Shown here piece after piece: positions 1-8,098 of a DNA stretch of 64,000 nt. The stretch spans positions 38,947 through 102,946 of the forward strand of contig CBDAFL010000248.1 in NCBI GenBank assembly GCA_965195225.1, written 5' to 3'. How positions within the stretch are numbered: the stretch's first letter is position 1; the number at the start of each line of letters is the position of its first letter. The DNA is from JAHIKV01 sp965195225. GTDB lineage: Bacteria; Planctomycetota; Planctomycetia; Pirellulales; Thermoguttaceae. The notes below the pieces were generated by a model that saw only the letters and a program-made list of their open reading frames with translations, made no database searches and had not been told where the DNA came from. The position numbers and the translations under genes were made by a program.

Positions 1-407
1 CGGTGGCCGACACCTATGGCGTCGAACTGGCCGTCAACTGGACGATTTCCGAGCGTTGGCGTCTCTACAGCCAGTACACCTTCTTTGAGATGTCCATGCT
101 CAACAACCCGGGCGTCGATCCTCGTAACCAGGTCTACTTGAGTTCCTCCTGGGATCTGGGACGCGATCTGGAATTTGACTTAATCGCCCGTTACGTCGAT
201 AGCCTTTCGGGGATTAGTGTTCCCAGCTATATTTCCATGGATCTGCGGTTGGGGTGGCGGCCGCGCAAGCACCTGGAATTGGCGTTCGTGGGCCAGAATC
301 TCCTGCAGACTCACCACCTAGAGTTCGGCCGGACCGTAGATGATGTTCGCACACTGACAACCGAGGTTTGCCGCGGCGTCTATGGAACGGTTACCTGGCG
401 GCGGTGA
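1..407 (+). CDS. TonB-dependent receptor, C-terminal part (5' end outside window)
   Basis: Only the last 134 or so residues are present. They show alternating aromatic and polar beta strands, a conserved pattern of the kind FVGQNLLQTHHLEF near the end, and a terminal strand ending VTWRR, all typical of the last strands of a TonB-dependent outer-membrane barrel. The stop is at 405-407, 25 bases before a YfiR-like gene, so the two are probably cotranscribed. Such receptors import siderophores, cobalamin or glycans, but this piece says nothing about the substrate. The next two genes suggest a sensory role. The barrel assignment is good; the exact family is uncertain because the plug domain is missing. 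Confidence 0.75.
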   Translation, partial: VADTYGVELAVNWTISERWRLYSQYTFFEMSMLNNPGVDPRNQVYLSSSWDLGRDLEFDLIARYVDSLSGISVPSYISMDLRLGWRPRKHLELAFVGQNLLQTHHLEFGRTVDDVRTLTTEVCRGVYGTVTWRR

Positions 408-432
408 TTTTCCCGAGTGAGGGGCTAGCTCA

Positions 433-1008
433 ATGCAAAGCTGGAACCGGCAGTTTTTTGCCGCGAAAACTTGCTTATTTCTTCTTGCCGCATGGAACGT
501 TGGCATAACGTCGCCTATGGCCCAGGAGTACGATCCGACGGCGGCCAGCCGGGAATACCGCATCAAGGCCGCCTACCTGTACCAGTTCGGCCGGTACATT
601 GAGTGGCCCGCCAAAGCCTTTCCCAATTCCAAATCGCCCTTTGTGATCGGCGTACTGGATGGGAACCCGCTCGTCGCGGACCTGGAAAAAATCGCCAAAA
701 TCAAAAAGATTCAGGACCGGCCGATTCGAGTGCAACGGTTTGCCTCGCCCGACGAGGTGCGGGCGTGTCACATCCTGTTCCTATCCGCATCACTGCCGCC
801 GGAGACGCAGGCGGAAACCATCCGTCGGGCGGCTCGCCGAGGTGCGCTATTGGTAGGGGAGACAAATGGATTCCTCAAATGGGGGGGCACAATCCGATTT
901 GTCGTTGAAGAGAACAAAGTCCGCGTATACATCGCCCGAAAAGCGGCCAAACGCGAGGGTTTAACCATCAGCGCCAAGTTGCTCCAAGTCGCCCATGTCG
1001 TAGATTAG
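433..1008 (+). CDS. YfiR/HmsC family periplasmic protein (DUF4154)
   Basis: This 191-residue protein has a signal peptide (roughly residues 1-30, ending near SPMAQ) and then the YfiR signature: a helix with YRIKAAYLYQFGRYIEWP, a VIGVLDGNPL strand, a CHILFLSASLP segment and a late GGTIRFVVEENKVRVYI stretch. In the studied Pseudomonas system YfiR is a periplasmic repressor that binds the periplasmic part of the diguanylate cyclase YfiN. Here the next gene is a histidine kinase whose sensor is of the same CHASE8 type, so I infer that this protein controls that kinase. The start ATG follows GAGGGG at 419-424. It lies between a TonB receptor and the kinase, all in one direction. Confidence 0.88.
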   Translation: MQSWNRQFFAAKTCLFLLAAWNVGITSPMAQEYDPTAASREYRIKAAYLYQFGRYIEWPAKAFPNSKSPFVIGVLDGNPLVADLEKIAKIKKIQDRPIRVQRFASPDEVRACHILFLSASLPPETQAETIRRAARRGALLVGETNGFLKWGGTIRFVVEENKVRVYIARKAAKREGLTISAKLLQVAHVVD

Positions 1009-1141
1009 TCTAGCAGCCTTTCAGAGAAGCGCGTACCCGCAGGGTATGCCCGCCGGTTGCACCGGTAGGGATTTGACGGTCACGACAGGCTTTTTTGAGG
1101 ATGCGCTCGAACCGTCGTTCGCGGGCAGGCTTGGGGGTTAG

Positions 1142-3190
1142 ATGAGATTCCGCAACACGATCAACACTAAGCTCACTTCGTTGGCTACCGTGGCGGCCGG
1201 CGTGGCATTGGCGCTCTCCTGCGTCGCCTTCTTCATCAACAACGTGTGGATGATCCGCGCTTCGAAGGTGCGGGAGCTTTCGACCCTGGCCACGATCCTC
1301 GGCTCCAACACCACGGCGGCGGTCGAGTTCAACGACGCGAAGACGGCCACCGAACTGTTGGCTTCGCTGCGCAGGCAGCCGACGATCCAATTCGCCTGCC
1401 TCTACGATAGCCACGGCAAGCTGTTTGCCAAATATCCGGCGGTGACCCCGCCCGGTTTCATCGTTCCCACCGTCCCGCCCGACGGCGGCGTTATTTTCCA
1501 CGGCTCCGATTACCTGGACATCGCGCAGGAAATCGCCTCCGGCGACGACAAGGTCAGCACGATCTATCTGCGGGCGAGCCTGCACGAACTGCACGAGCAG
1601 ACTTTGGACTACTTGTGGATCACGCTGATCGTGCTGGGGATCTCCCTGATTGTGTCGATACTTTTAGCCCGCTGGCTGCAGCGCATCTTCACCAAGCCGA
1701 TTTTCCGGTTGGTCGACGCCATGCGGCGAGTCACCAGCGAGGACGACTACTCAATCCGCGTGGAGCGCGTCAGCGACGACGAGTTGGGGGTACTTAACGA
1801 CGGCTTCAACGTCATGCTCGATCAGATCGAACAGGGGCGGACCGCCTTGCGCCAGGCCCACGACGAATTGGAGGTCCGCGTGGTGGAGCGGACCGACGAA
1901 TTGCGATTGGCCAAAGATGCCGCCGAGGCGGCCAACCACTCCAAGAGCGAATTTCTGGCAAACATGAGTCACGAAATCCGCACTCCCATGACCGCCATTC
2001 TCGGCTACTCCGACCTCTTGCAGCAGCACGACCTCAGCAACAACGAACGCGAGGAATTTCTGGAAACCATACAGAAAAACGGCAAACACCTGCTGGGAAT
2101 CATCAACGACATTCTCGACATCTCCAAGATCGAGGCCGGCAAGATGACCATCGAACGGATCGGCTGCTCGCCCGGTCGCCTGGTGGGCGAAGTGGTCTCC
2201 TTGATGCGGGCCCGCGCAGTGGCCAGAAAGCTCTCGCTAAACGTCGAGTTCTCCGGCCCGATACCCGAGATGATCCACACCGACCCGACCCGCCTGCGGC
2301 AAATCCTCTTGAACCTGATGGGCAACGCCATTAAGTTCACCGAAAGCGGCGGCGTCCGGCTTGTGGTGAGCATGAAAACGCCCCCCGACGCACCCAAGCC
2401 CCGCATCGGTTTCGAGGTGACGGACACCGGAATGGGAATGACGGCGGAGCAACTGGCCTCGATCTTTCGTCCCTTCTCGCAGGCCGACACCTCCACCACG
2501 CGGCTGTTCGGCGGCACGGGCCTCGGACTGACCATCAGCAAGCGGCTGGCTGATATGCTCGGCGGCGACATCACCGGCCAAAGCACTCCGGGTAAAGGCA
2601 GCTCGTTTTTGATTACCGTCGAAACCGGCCCGCTGCAAGGCGTCCGCATGTTGGACAGTGTCAACGAGGTCATTCACACGGCGGATAAAGAGCCGAAGGA
2701 AACAACGATGGATTCGGACACCCCGCTTTCCGGCCGAGTGCTGCTGGCCGAGGACGGCCTAGACAACCAGCGGTTGATCGCCTTCCTGTTGAGGCGGCGC
2801 GGGGCCACCGTCGAAGTGGCGGAAAACGGCCAGATCGCCGTCGAGAAGGTTCTTCAGGCCACGGAAGCCGGCGAGCAGTTCGACTGCATACTAATGGACA
2901 TGCAGATGCCGGTCCTCGACGGCTACGGGGCCACTCAAAAACTTCGCCAGATCGGTTGCCGCACGCCGATCGTCGCGCTGACGGCCCACGCCATGCGCGG
3001 CGACCGGGAGCGGTGCCTCCGGGCCGGCTGCACCGAATACCTGACCAAACCCATCGACCGCGGACAGTTGCTCCAGGTTGTTTCGGCTTACATGGAGGCT
3101 TCGCGCAAGGACTCCGATGGCCAGCCGGCGGTCGCCGCCGAGATTGCCGGAAACGCGGAAACGCATGGAATCACTGAAAATCAACAGTGA
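1142..3190 (+). CDS. CHASE8 hybrid sensor histidine kinase/response regulator
   Basis: The 682-residue protein has these parts: TM helix (about 10-33), a periplasmic CHASE8-like domain (about 40-150, with the LATILGSNTTAAVEFND core), TM helix (156-177), HAMP (178-232), HisKA with phosphoacceptor His277 in NMSHEIRTPM, HATPase_c (N box near 391-400, G boxes around 428 and 457-463) and a C-terminal receiver (530-650) with the likely phosphorylated Asp586 in LMDMQMP. There is no Hpt domain, so a separate phosphotransfer partner is expected. CHASE8 is the sensor found in the YfiN cyclase, and a YfiR gene lies directly upstream. The start ATG follows a run of G (GGGGG) about 4 bases upstream. No DNA-binding output is present. 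Confidence 0.93.
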   Translation: MRFRNTINTKLTSLATVAAGVALALSCVAFFINNVWMIRASKVRELSTLATILGSNTTAAVEFNDAKTATELLASLRRQPTIQFACLYDSHGKLFAKYPAVTPPGFIVPTVPPDGGVIFHGSDYLDIAQEIASGDDKVSTIYLRASLHELHEQTLDYLWITLIVLGISLIVSILLARWLQRIFTKPIFRLVDAMRRVTSEDDYSIRVERVSDDELGVLNDGFNVMLDQIEQGRTALRQAHDELEVRVVERTDELRLAKDAAEAANHSKSEFLANMSHEIRTPMTAILGYSDLLQQHDLSNNEREEFLETIQKNGKHLLGIINDILDISKIEAGKMTIERIGCSPGRLVGEVVSLMRARAVARKLSLNVEFSGPIPEMIHTDPTRLRQILLNLMGNAIKFTESGGVRLVVSMKTPPDAPKPRIGFEVTDTGMGMTAEQLASIFRPFSQADTSTTRLFGGTGLGLTISKRLADMLGGDITGQSTPGKGSSFLITVETGPLQGVRMLDSVNEVIHTADKEPKETTMDSDTPLSGRVLLAEDGLDNQRLIAFLLRRRGATVEVAENGQIAVEKVLQATEAGEQFDCILMDMQMPVLDGYGATQKLRQIGCRTPIVALTAHAMRGDRERCLRAGCTEYLTKPIDRGQLLQVVSAYMEASRKDSDGQPAVAAEIAGNAETHGITENQQ

Positions 3191-3595
3191 CATTCTGATG
3201 CTCAATAGCCGGTGTGCTTGCACGCCGCGAAATCGCCGAAAAATCCTCAATCCACACGGCAGACAAGTCCGCCGCGAGGAAATGACCGTCCAGGCCATGC
3301 ATGACCGTTTTCCCAGTCCTTCTCTGGCAACGGCCACGCTTCGGTAGCGCGGAGCAGGTTGGACTTTTTCTCCCTGCCTCCCAGCTTCCCTAGATTGCAC
3401 GCAACCGTCCGGCGTCAGTTGGCCATTGATCTTGCCTCGGTTAGCTTCTTTCAGTACAAGCGGGCTGCTAATACGGGTTCCAATTCAAAACCGCGCGTCC
3501 ATTTTGATAAAAACATGCGGTGACACGCAAGTTTGAATTGAAATTGGTAGAAAAGCATCCCCTTCCTACCTTTCCTCGTCGAACGAGGTGTGTCG
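3191..3595. other. Intergenic region with nothing recognised
   Basis: About 400 bases between the kinase and a small secreted protein. I see no tRNA, palindromic repeat or convincing ORF. The second half is less GC-rich (3470-3560) and may hold the promoter of the next gene, but no clear -35/-10 pair stands out. Confidence 0.4.
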
Positions 3596-3892
3596 ATGAA
3601 CCGAGTATGTTTGTTGCTCGTTGTGGCGTTGGTGCTGTTGTCCTCGGCCCGAATCTGCGTGGCGGACACCGTATCGCTTGACGTCGAGAAGATGAAGGTC
3701 GCCTTGCACACGGCCACGCCGCAAGAAAAAGGCTTTATCGAATACGTCGTCGCCAGGGTACAGGCCGGAACACTTCCCTTGGATCTGGTCGAGAGTACGT
3801 TTCTTTGGGCCAGGAAGAAGCCGAGCAGGAAGTTCTATTATTTCAAGTTTGGCCTGATCGAACGGGCGGCGAAGCAGGGTATCACGCTGTGA
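3596..3892 (+). CDS. Small secreted hypothetical protein
   Basis: This is a 98-residue protein. The ATG at 3596 is preferred over the in-frame GTG at 3590 because GAGG (3585-3588) sits about 7 bases before it. Residues 1-23 form a clear signal peptide (leucine/valine core, then SARICVAD). The mature part is helical and basic near its end (TFLWARKKPSRKFYYFKFG). I do not recognise a family. It stands alone between a sensor kinase and a convergent gene, and may be an exported small protein of unknown role. Confidence 0.6.
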   Translation: MNRVCLLLVVALVLLSSARICVADTVSLDVEKMKVALHTATPQEKGFIEYVVARVQAGTLPLDLVESTFLWARKKPSRKFYYFKFGLIERAAKQGITL

Positions 3893-3951
3893 CAATCGCA
3901 ACAATATCCAAACGCCCCGCGACCGCGCAACATTGACATTCGGATTTTTCT

Positions 3952-5400
3952 CTATCCGAACAGCAAGCCCGCGTAGCCGACGACCCGGTCTGTCGGTCCG
4001 CCGGCCTCGGCGCTGGTGGCGTAGCCGACCGATTCGCAGCGGTTCAGGCAGTTCAACCACCGCAACGCCTCCATCGCCACCACGCAAGGGGCCATGCCGC
4101 ACATGCTGATCCGGTTCCGCCGCACCGTCTCGTAGACCCCTTCCGGATCGAGGGCTTCAATGGCGTCGATGGCGAGTCGATCCAGGCGGCGCGTCTGTTT
4201 GTCGTCGGCAAAGTGGTTCATGTCGCTGGAAACGATCAGCAGCGGTCGCCGAGGCATGTCGCGCAACACCACCGACATCGCCACGCCGAAGCCGAGCAAT
4301 TCCGGCAGCGAAGCGTCGCCGACCGCGATACCCACCACGCGGACTTGCGGGGCCAGTCTGGCCAATAGCGGCAACTGCACTTCGATGGCGTGCTCGTCGC
4401 GGTGTGCCGCCGAGTCGAGTTCCAGACCCGGCACTCCCTCGGCCAGTCGCGCGGCCAGTTCGGGGTCGGAGTCCACACAGCCGTCGGGCAACAGCCAACG
4501 TCGGTGCGGCGCCACCGCCCAGCGGGTGCCTTGCGGCCGGTGTTTCGGGCAAAGGATTATCACTTGCTTGGGTATTTCCACGCGGCTGAAAACGGCCGCC
4601 GCCAATCGGCCTGAGTAGACCCAGCCGGCGTGTGGCGCCAACACGCCCGAGAAGGGTTGCGGCCCGGGCGCGGGCGAAACTGAAGCGAACATCTCATCGA
4701 GTTGCCGATTCATTTCGCGGGGATCGGCGGGAAAGAAGCTGCCGGCCGTCGCCGCCGGACGGTCCGCTTCCACTTCCAACTCCATCGGGCCGTGGATCGC
4801 GCGCCCCTCGAAGACCATCAACGTCGCGTCGTCGTCCTTCCAGGCGTCCTGTGGAAGGCCGGCCTTGATGCAGACCTGTTCGAGGAAAGTCAGGGCGTCG
4901 AACCCATGTTCCACGGCCACGCCCGGCAGCAGCAGGCCGCGCGCGTGGCCTCGGGCGATCTGCAGGCCGTGCCGGCCGATAACTACCGTTTCGGCGCGCT
5001 TTTCACCAGATGTCGTCACCGGCTCCGGTCCCCAAAGAATCCACGCGTCGATGTCGAGCTGATTGAGTTCGCCCGTCGTGATGGGCGGGAACCGTGGGTC
5101 GTCGGTCGCCGCCCGGTCGGCCGCGTGGTCCAACGCCTCGCACAGCGCCACGGTCTGGCCGATGTATCCGCAGCAGGAGCGGAGCTGGCCCTCGCGGCGA
5201 AGGGTTACGAACGCACCATAGACGGGCGTTTCAGCCGTTTCGCCCAGGCTCTGGCGGCTCGATTCGGCCTGCTCGCGTCGCACGGCCGCCGCCACCCGAC
5301 GGCACGCCGCGCTGAAGATCAACGCCTCCTGCTGTTCGGTCAATTCCGGCCGCGCGGTCGCTCCGGGCGTTTTCGGCGGTTCAGGGGAAGAACAATCCAT
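3952..5400 (-). CDS. amrAB: AmmeMemoRadiSam system fusion protein: AMMECR1 (A) + Memo (B)
   Basis: The N-terminal third is an AMMECR1 domain (YGAFVTLRREGQLRSCCGYIG, a variant of the usual LRGCIG motif; then DPRFPPIT and ILWGPEPV). The C-terminal two thirds are a Memo domain with its conserved residues in APHAGWVYSG, LCPKHRP, HRDEHAIEVQLPLL, SSDMNHF and MCGMAP. The third member, a radical SAM protein, is encoded nearby at 6992-8044. The biochemical role of this three-part system is not settled. I chose ATG 5400 because the reading frame further upstream overlaps the vapC gene. The first 22 codons are repeated at 6232-6295, which suggests that the original start lay there before vapBC inserted. 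Confidence 0.88.
   Translation of the reverse strand: MDCSSPEPPKTPGATARPELTEQQEALIFSAACRRVAAAVRREQAESSRQSLGETAETPVYGAFVTLRREGQLRSCCGYIGQTVALCEALDHAADRAATDDPRFPPITTGELNQLDIDAWILWGPEPVTTSGEKRAETVVIGRHGLQIARGHARGLLLPGVAVEHGFDALTFLEQVCIKAGLPQDAWKDDDATLMVFEGRAIHGPMELEVEADRPAATAGSFFPADPREMNRQLDEMFASVSPAPGPQPFSGVLAPHAGWVYSGRLAAAVFSRVEIPKQVIILCPKHRPQGTRWAVAPHRRWLLPDGCVDSDPELAARLAEGVPGLELDSAAHRDEHAIEVQLPLLARLAPQVRVVGIAVGDASLPELLGFGVAMSVVLRDMPRRPLLIVSSDMNHFADDKQTRRLDRLAIDAIEALDPEGVYETVRRNRISMCGMAPCVVAMEALRWLNCLNRCESVGYATSAEAGGPTDRVVGYAGLLFG
5337..5400. repeat. 64-bp direct repeat, copy A (5' end of amrAB)
   Basis: Bases 5337-5400 match 6232-6295 at 63 of 64 positions; the one difference is t/a in the middle. 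This copy codes for the current N terminus of the AMMECR1-Memo protein. The two copies flank the vapBC module. Confidence 0.93.
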
Positions 5401-5425
5401 AAGTTTCATTCCCGTTTTGATTCGT

Positions 5426-5812
5426 TCACCATAGCCGATGGATGCCATAGAGATCAAAAACGGTATCGGCACTTATCAGAACAACTCCTTCTGTCCGCAC
5501 CTGCGCCACAAGCAAGCGGTCAAACGGGTCACGGTGATGGTTCGGTAGCACGATCTGTGTACCGGCGTTTTCCACGGTTATCGGCAACACGCTCAATCCC
5601 AAATCGGCAATGGCCTGCGTCATCCATTGCCGGAAGGGTTGCGATAGGGTCAATTTCTTCAAACCGACCTTGATCGCGATTTCCCAAATGGTTCCCGTGC
5701 TCAAGAGCAAACTGTTCTCGGAAGATTCAAGAGCATGGTGCGCCCGGGAACCCAGCTTTGATGGATCATCCACCGCCCAGATCAGCGTATGCGCGTCGAG
5801 CAACAGATTCAC
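5426..5812 (-). CDS. vapC: PIN-domain toxin, VapC family
   Basis: At 128 residues this is the usual size for a PIN-domain RNase. Acidic residues in the expected places are Asp6 (LLLDAHTLIW), Glu44 (TIWEIAIK), the Asp pair in HHRDPFDRLLVAQ and a late Asp in ISADTVFD. These hold the Mg ion in the PIN active site; VapC toxins cleave tRNA or rRNA. The start overlaps the stop of the antitoxin gene by 4 bases (ATGA), the normal arrangement for coupled translation. Its stop lies just 25 bases before the start of amrAB. The cellular target cannot be read from sequence. Confidence 0.92.
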   Translation of the reverse strand: MNLLLDAHTLIWAVDDPSKLGSRAHHALESSENSLLLSTGTIWEIAIKVGLKKLTLSQPFRQWMTQAIADLGLSVLPITVENAGTQIVLPNHHRDPFDRLLVAQVRTEGVVLISADTVFDLYGIHRLW

Positions 5813-6069
5813 TCGGAATACTCCCGGAAATCGTCGAGCGGCGCATCAAAATCATCGGCCATGAAGGCCACCGTTCCTCGCATGGTGCCCAGCTTTCGCG
5901 GCAGCGGGGAAACCGCCGGAGTCAAACGAGCCACGGGCAAGTCGCCCTCGGTGATGATCAACTGCTCGCCCGGCGCAAGGGCGTGAATCAACTCCGGCAG
6001 TTTCGACTGAACTTCGTCAAGCGGCATGGCGGGCATGATAAGCGGCTCCTCAACAGTCCTCGACTTCAT
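5809..6069 (-). CDS. vapB: Phd/YefM-like antitoxin paired with VapC
   Basis: This 86-residue protein has a Phd-type N-terminal half (LDEVQSKLPELIHALAPGEQLIITEGDLPVARLTP), the DNA-binding and dimer part of such antitoxins. Its C-terminal tail (MADDFDAPLDDFREYSE) is acidic and matches the toxin-binding tail of antitoxins that partner PIN toxins. It probably also represses its own promoter. The gene precedes vapC with a 4-base overlap. The start ATG at 6069 lies in an AT-richer stretch that may be the promoter (6070-6110). Confidence 0.88.
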   Translation of the reverse strand: MKSRTVEEPLIMPAMPLDEVQSKLPELIHALAPGEQLIITEGDLPVARLTPAVSPLPRKLGTMRGTVAFMADDFDAPLDDFREYSE

Positions 6070-6119
6070 TATGACACATGAGAATGGTTAGTCAATAGTA
6101 TGCCGAGGAAAGCAGCACG

Positions 6120-6231
6120 ATCCCGTCGCAACCGTTCACGGGTCGGCTGGGGACTGGTACATTTTTCGGCGGGAAAGCGCGTTTTGCGAGAGCAACGTCG
6201 GCCGAAAACGGTTCCTGACGCCTTTTTCTCC
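6120..6231. repeat. Degenerate element next to the vapBC insertion
   Basis: This stretch carries a GGGGACTGGTACATTTTTCGG-type segment (6149-6170) and a GAAAACGGTTCCTGACGCC-type segment. A similar GGGGACTGGCAC piece is at 22606-22617. It reads as a relic of a mobile element rather than a gene. I cannot name the element from sequence alone. Confidence 0.35.
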
Positions 6232-6295
6232 CGGTCAATTCCGGCCGCGCGGTCGCTCCGGGCGATTTCGGCGGTTCAGGGGAAGAACAATCCAT
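6232..6295 (-). pseudogene. 64-bp direct repeat, copy B: orphan 5' end of amrAB
   Basis: On the minus strand this piece starts with an ATG at 6295, preceded by AGGGAG at good Shine-Dalgarno distance, and codes for the same first residues as the current amrAB (MDCSSPEPPK, then one substitution T to S). After position 6232 the reading frame runs into unrelated sequence. It is most simply the ancestral start of amrAB, cut off when vapBC arrived. Confidence 0.75.
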
Positions 6296-6323
6296 GACAA
6301 ACTCCCTGTGGCTCCGTGCGGTT

Positions 6324-6923
6324 TCAACGTTTCGATGCACCGAGAAAATTCCGAAGAAAAAGGAGACACTTTATACTAAACCTGCGAACCCCATCTCGCA
6401 CCGTTAGACCCACTAGCGTGGCAATAGTGATCCAGATGGCAATATCTATCGTTAGATCCTTGAGATAATAGTATTCTCCGTGGGCAAAACCACCTCGCGC
6501 AAAGAAAGAAAAGGGCCATCCAATTTGTTCGCATCCATCGGTCTTCCATGCCTGGTAGGTTTGCCAATATGTAAACAGGCTCATTACAGGAGCCAGGGCA
6601 AGAACGGCAAAAAAAGGGAGCCAAAACCGTCGCATTCGCAACAGTTGTCTTTTGCTGAGAGGTGCTTCGGACAAATTGGAGCCACAGCAAGGCCGCTTCT
6701 TGCGAGTAGTGCCCGTCATCTCGCCAATGATCTGTATAACGAAGCCGCTGCCGAAGCCGTAGATCGCCCCACAGCCCACCCATGCAATGAGCATACCGCT
6801 TATGCGACCTGATGGCCACCACATAAGCGAAATGGTATCCGTGAGCAACACGGGTGTAACCATCAGAAGCCCGAGAAAGGCTCCGACGAACAAACCATAG
6901 ATTGCGCTCAGCAAACGGATCAT
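6324..6923 (-). CDS. Hypothetical membrane protein with about four TM helices
   Basis: This 199-residue protein has hydrophobic segments near residues 3-26, 36-62, 102-120 and 158-178. Between helices two and three lies a Cys-containing cytoplasmic-type loop (KKRPCCGSNLSEAPLSKRQ). I do not recognise the family. I chose ATG 6923 over 6944 because GGTGAT precedes it at good distance. It lies between the duplicated amrAB start and the radical SAM gene amrS, in the same direction as both, so it could be part of the same transcript. A link with the AmmeMemoRadiSam proteins is only positional. Confidence 0.6.
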   Translation of the reverse strand: MIRLLSAIYGLFVGAFLGLLMVTPVLLTDTISLMWWPSGRISGMLIAWVGCGAIYGFGSGFVIQIIGEMTGTTRKKRPCCGSNLSEAPLSKRQLLRMRRFWLPFFAVLALAPVMSLFTYWQTYQAWKTDGCEQIGWPFSFFARGGFAHGEYYYLKDLTIDIAIWITIATLVGLTVRDGVRRFSIKCLLFLRNFLGASKR

Positions 6924-6991
6924 GATATCACCGCGATTATGCATGGTGGCACTGCGCTACAAAAAGTCCCACACTACGTTCTCAATAATTC

Positions 6992-8044
6992 TCAATTTTC
7001 AATTCTAATCGGCATCCGCCGGTTGCCCCAGGCGCCGGCGGCGTCGTCGAACCGGCCGGCGATGGGCGACCGGCAATGGATGCAGCAACCGTCGTGAATG
7101 TCGAAGCCCTCGACCGTGTACCCCATGCGGCGGATCACCGCGCGGCCGCAACCGGGACAATAGGTCTGCTGACGCTCCGGGTCGTGAACGTTGCCGATGT
7201 AGACGTAATGCAATCCGGCCTCTCGGGCGATGTCGTATGCGGCTCGCAACGTGGCCGGCGGCGTCGCGTCGCGGTCCGTAAGCTCGAAGGTCGGATGGAA
7301 CGCCGAGAAGTGCAGCGGCACGTCCGGCCGAAGCTCCGCGGCGATCCAGCGGCACATCTCCCGCAACTCGTCCGGTGAATCGTTGGCCCCGGGGATTATC
7401 AGGTTGGTTATCTCGACCCACGTCTCCGTCTCGCGAACCAGCCAGCGGAGCGTATCGAGCACCGGCTGCAATCGCCCGGCGCAGTAATCCCGATAAAACC
7501 GATCGGTGAACCCCTTCAGATCGACGTTGGCGGCGTCGATCAACTCGAAGAAGTCGGCCCGGGCGTCGGCCGTAATGTAGCCGGAAGTTACCGCCACGGT
7601 TTTGATCCCGACGGCGTGGCACGCCTTGGCGGTGTCGATGGCGTATTCCGCCCAAATGATCGGATCGTTGTAGGTGAAGGCCACGCTGCGGCAATCGAGC
7701 CGGCGGGCCGCGGCGGCGATCGCCTCCGGCGCGGCCTGCTCGCAGGCGGCCTCCACGTCACGCGAACGCGACGTGGTCCAGTTCTGGCAGAATGTGCAGC
7801 CCAGGTTGCAGCCGGCGGTGCCGAACGAAAGGACCGGCGTACCGGGATAAAACTGATGGAGCGGCTTCTTCTCGATCGGATCGATGCAGAAACCGGTGCT
7901 GCGGCCGTAGGTGGTCGAGACGATGCGACCGTCGCGGTTTTCGCGGACGAAACAGAACCCCCTCTCGCCCGGGCGGAGCGCGCAGTGCCGCGGGCAGAGA
8001 TCGCATATCAACCGTTCGCCATTGGCCGACTCGTGCCACCACAT
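6992..8044 (-). CDS. amrS: AmmeMemoRadiSam system radical SAM protein
   Basis: The protein carries the radical SAM cluster motif C-x3-C-x2-C in GCNLGCTFCQNW. An N-terminal part has further cysteines (ICDLCPRHCALRPGERGFCFVREN), and a C-terminal CPGCGRAVIRRMGY plus GCCIHCRSPI pair may hold zinc or a second cluster. This layout, with TYNDPIIWAEY and LHFSAFHPTFELTD, is that of the AmmeMemoRadiSam radical SAM protein. Its partners A and B are fused in the gene at 3952-5400. I placed the start at ATG 8044 (MWWHES), where the family usually begins; an ATG eight codons upstream (8068) is possible. The substrate is unknown. Confidence 0.92.
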   Translation of the reverse strand: MWWHESANGERLICDLCPRHCALRPGERGFCFVRENRDGRIVSTTYGRSTGFCIDPIEKKPLHQFYPGTPVLSFGTAGCNLGCTFCQNWTTSRSRDVEAACEQAAPEAIAAAARRLDCRSVAFTYNDPIIWAEYAIDTAKACHAVGIKTVAVTSGYITADARADFFELIDAANVDLKGFTDRFYRDYCAGRLQPVLDTLRWLVRETETWVEITNLIIPGANDSPDELREMCRWIAAELRPDVPLHFSAFHPTFELTDRDATPPATLRAAYDIAREAGLHYVYIGNVHDPERQQTYCPGCGRAVIRRMGYTVEGFDIHDGCCIHCRSPIAGRFDDAAGAWGNRRMPIRIEN

Positions 8045-8070
8045 GCCCGTATCATACCAGCAGCACAACG

Positions 8071-8095
8071 CCGGTCACAAGTGACCGGGCTAAAC
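8071..8095. repeat. Short palindromic repeat (GGTCACAAGTGACC type), copy 1
   Basis: A CCGGTCACAAGTGACCGGGC palindrome followed by TAAAC lies between amrS and the S41 protease gene. Almost the same sequence is at 51542-51566. It is probably one of the interspersed palindromes of this genome. Confidence 0.7.
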
Positions 8096-8098
8096 GAA

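Noticed and set aside
5401..6231. vapBC block as a complete insertion sequence
   Set aside because: There is no transposase and no terminal inverted repeat; only the long direct duplication is visible.
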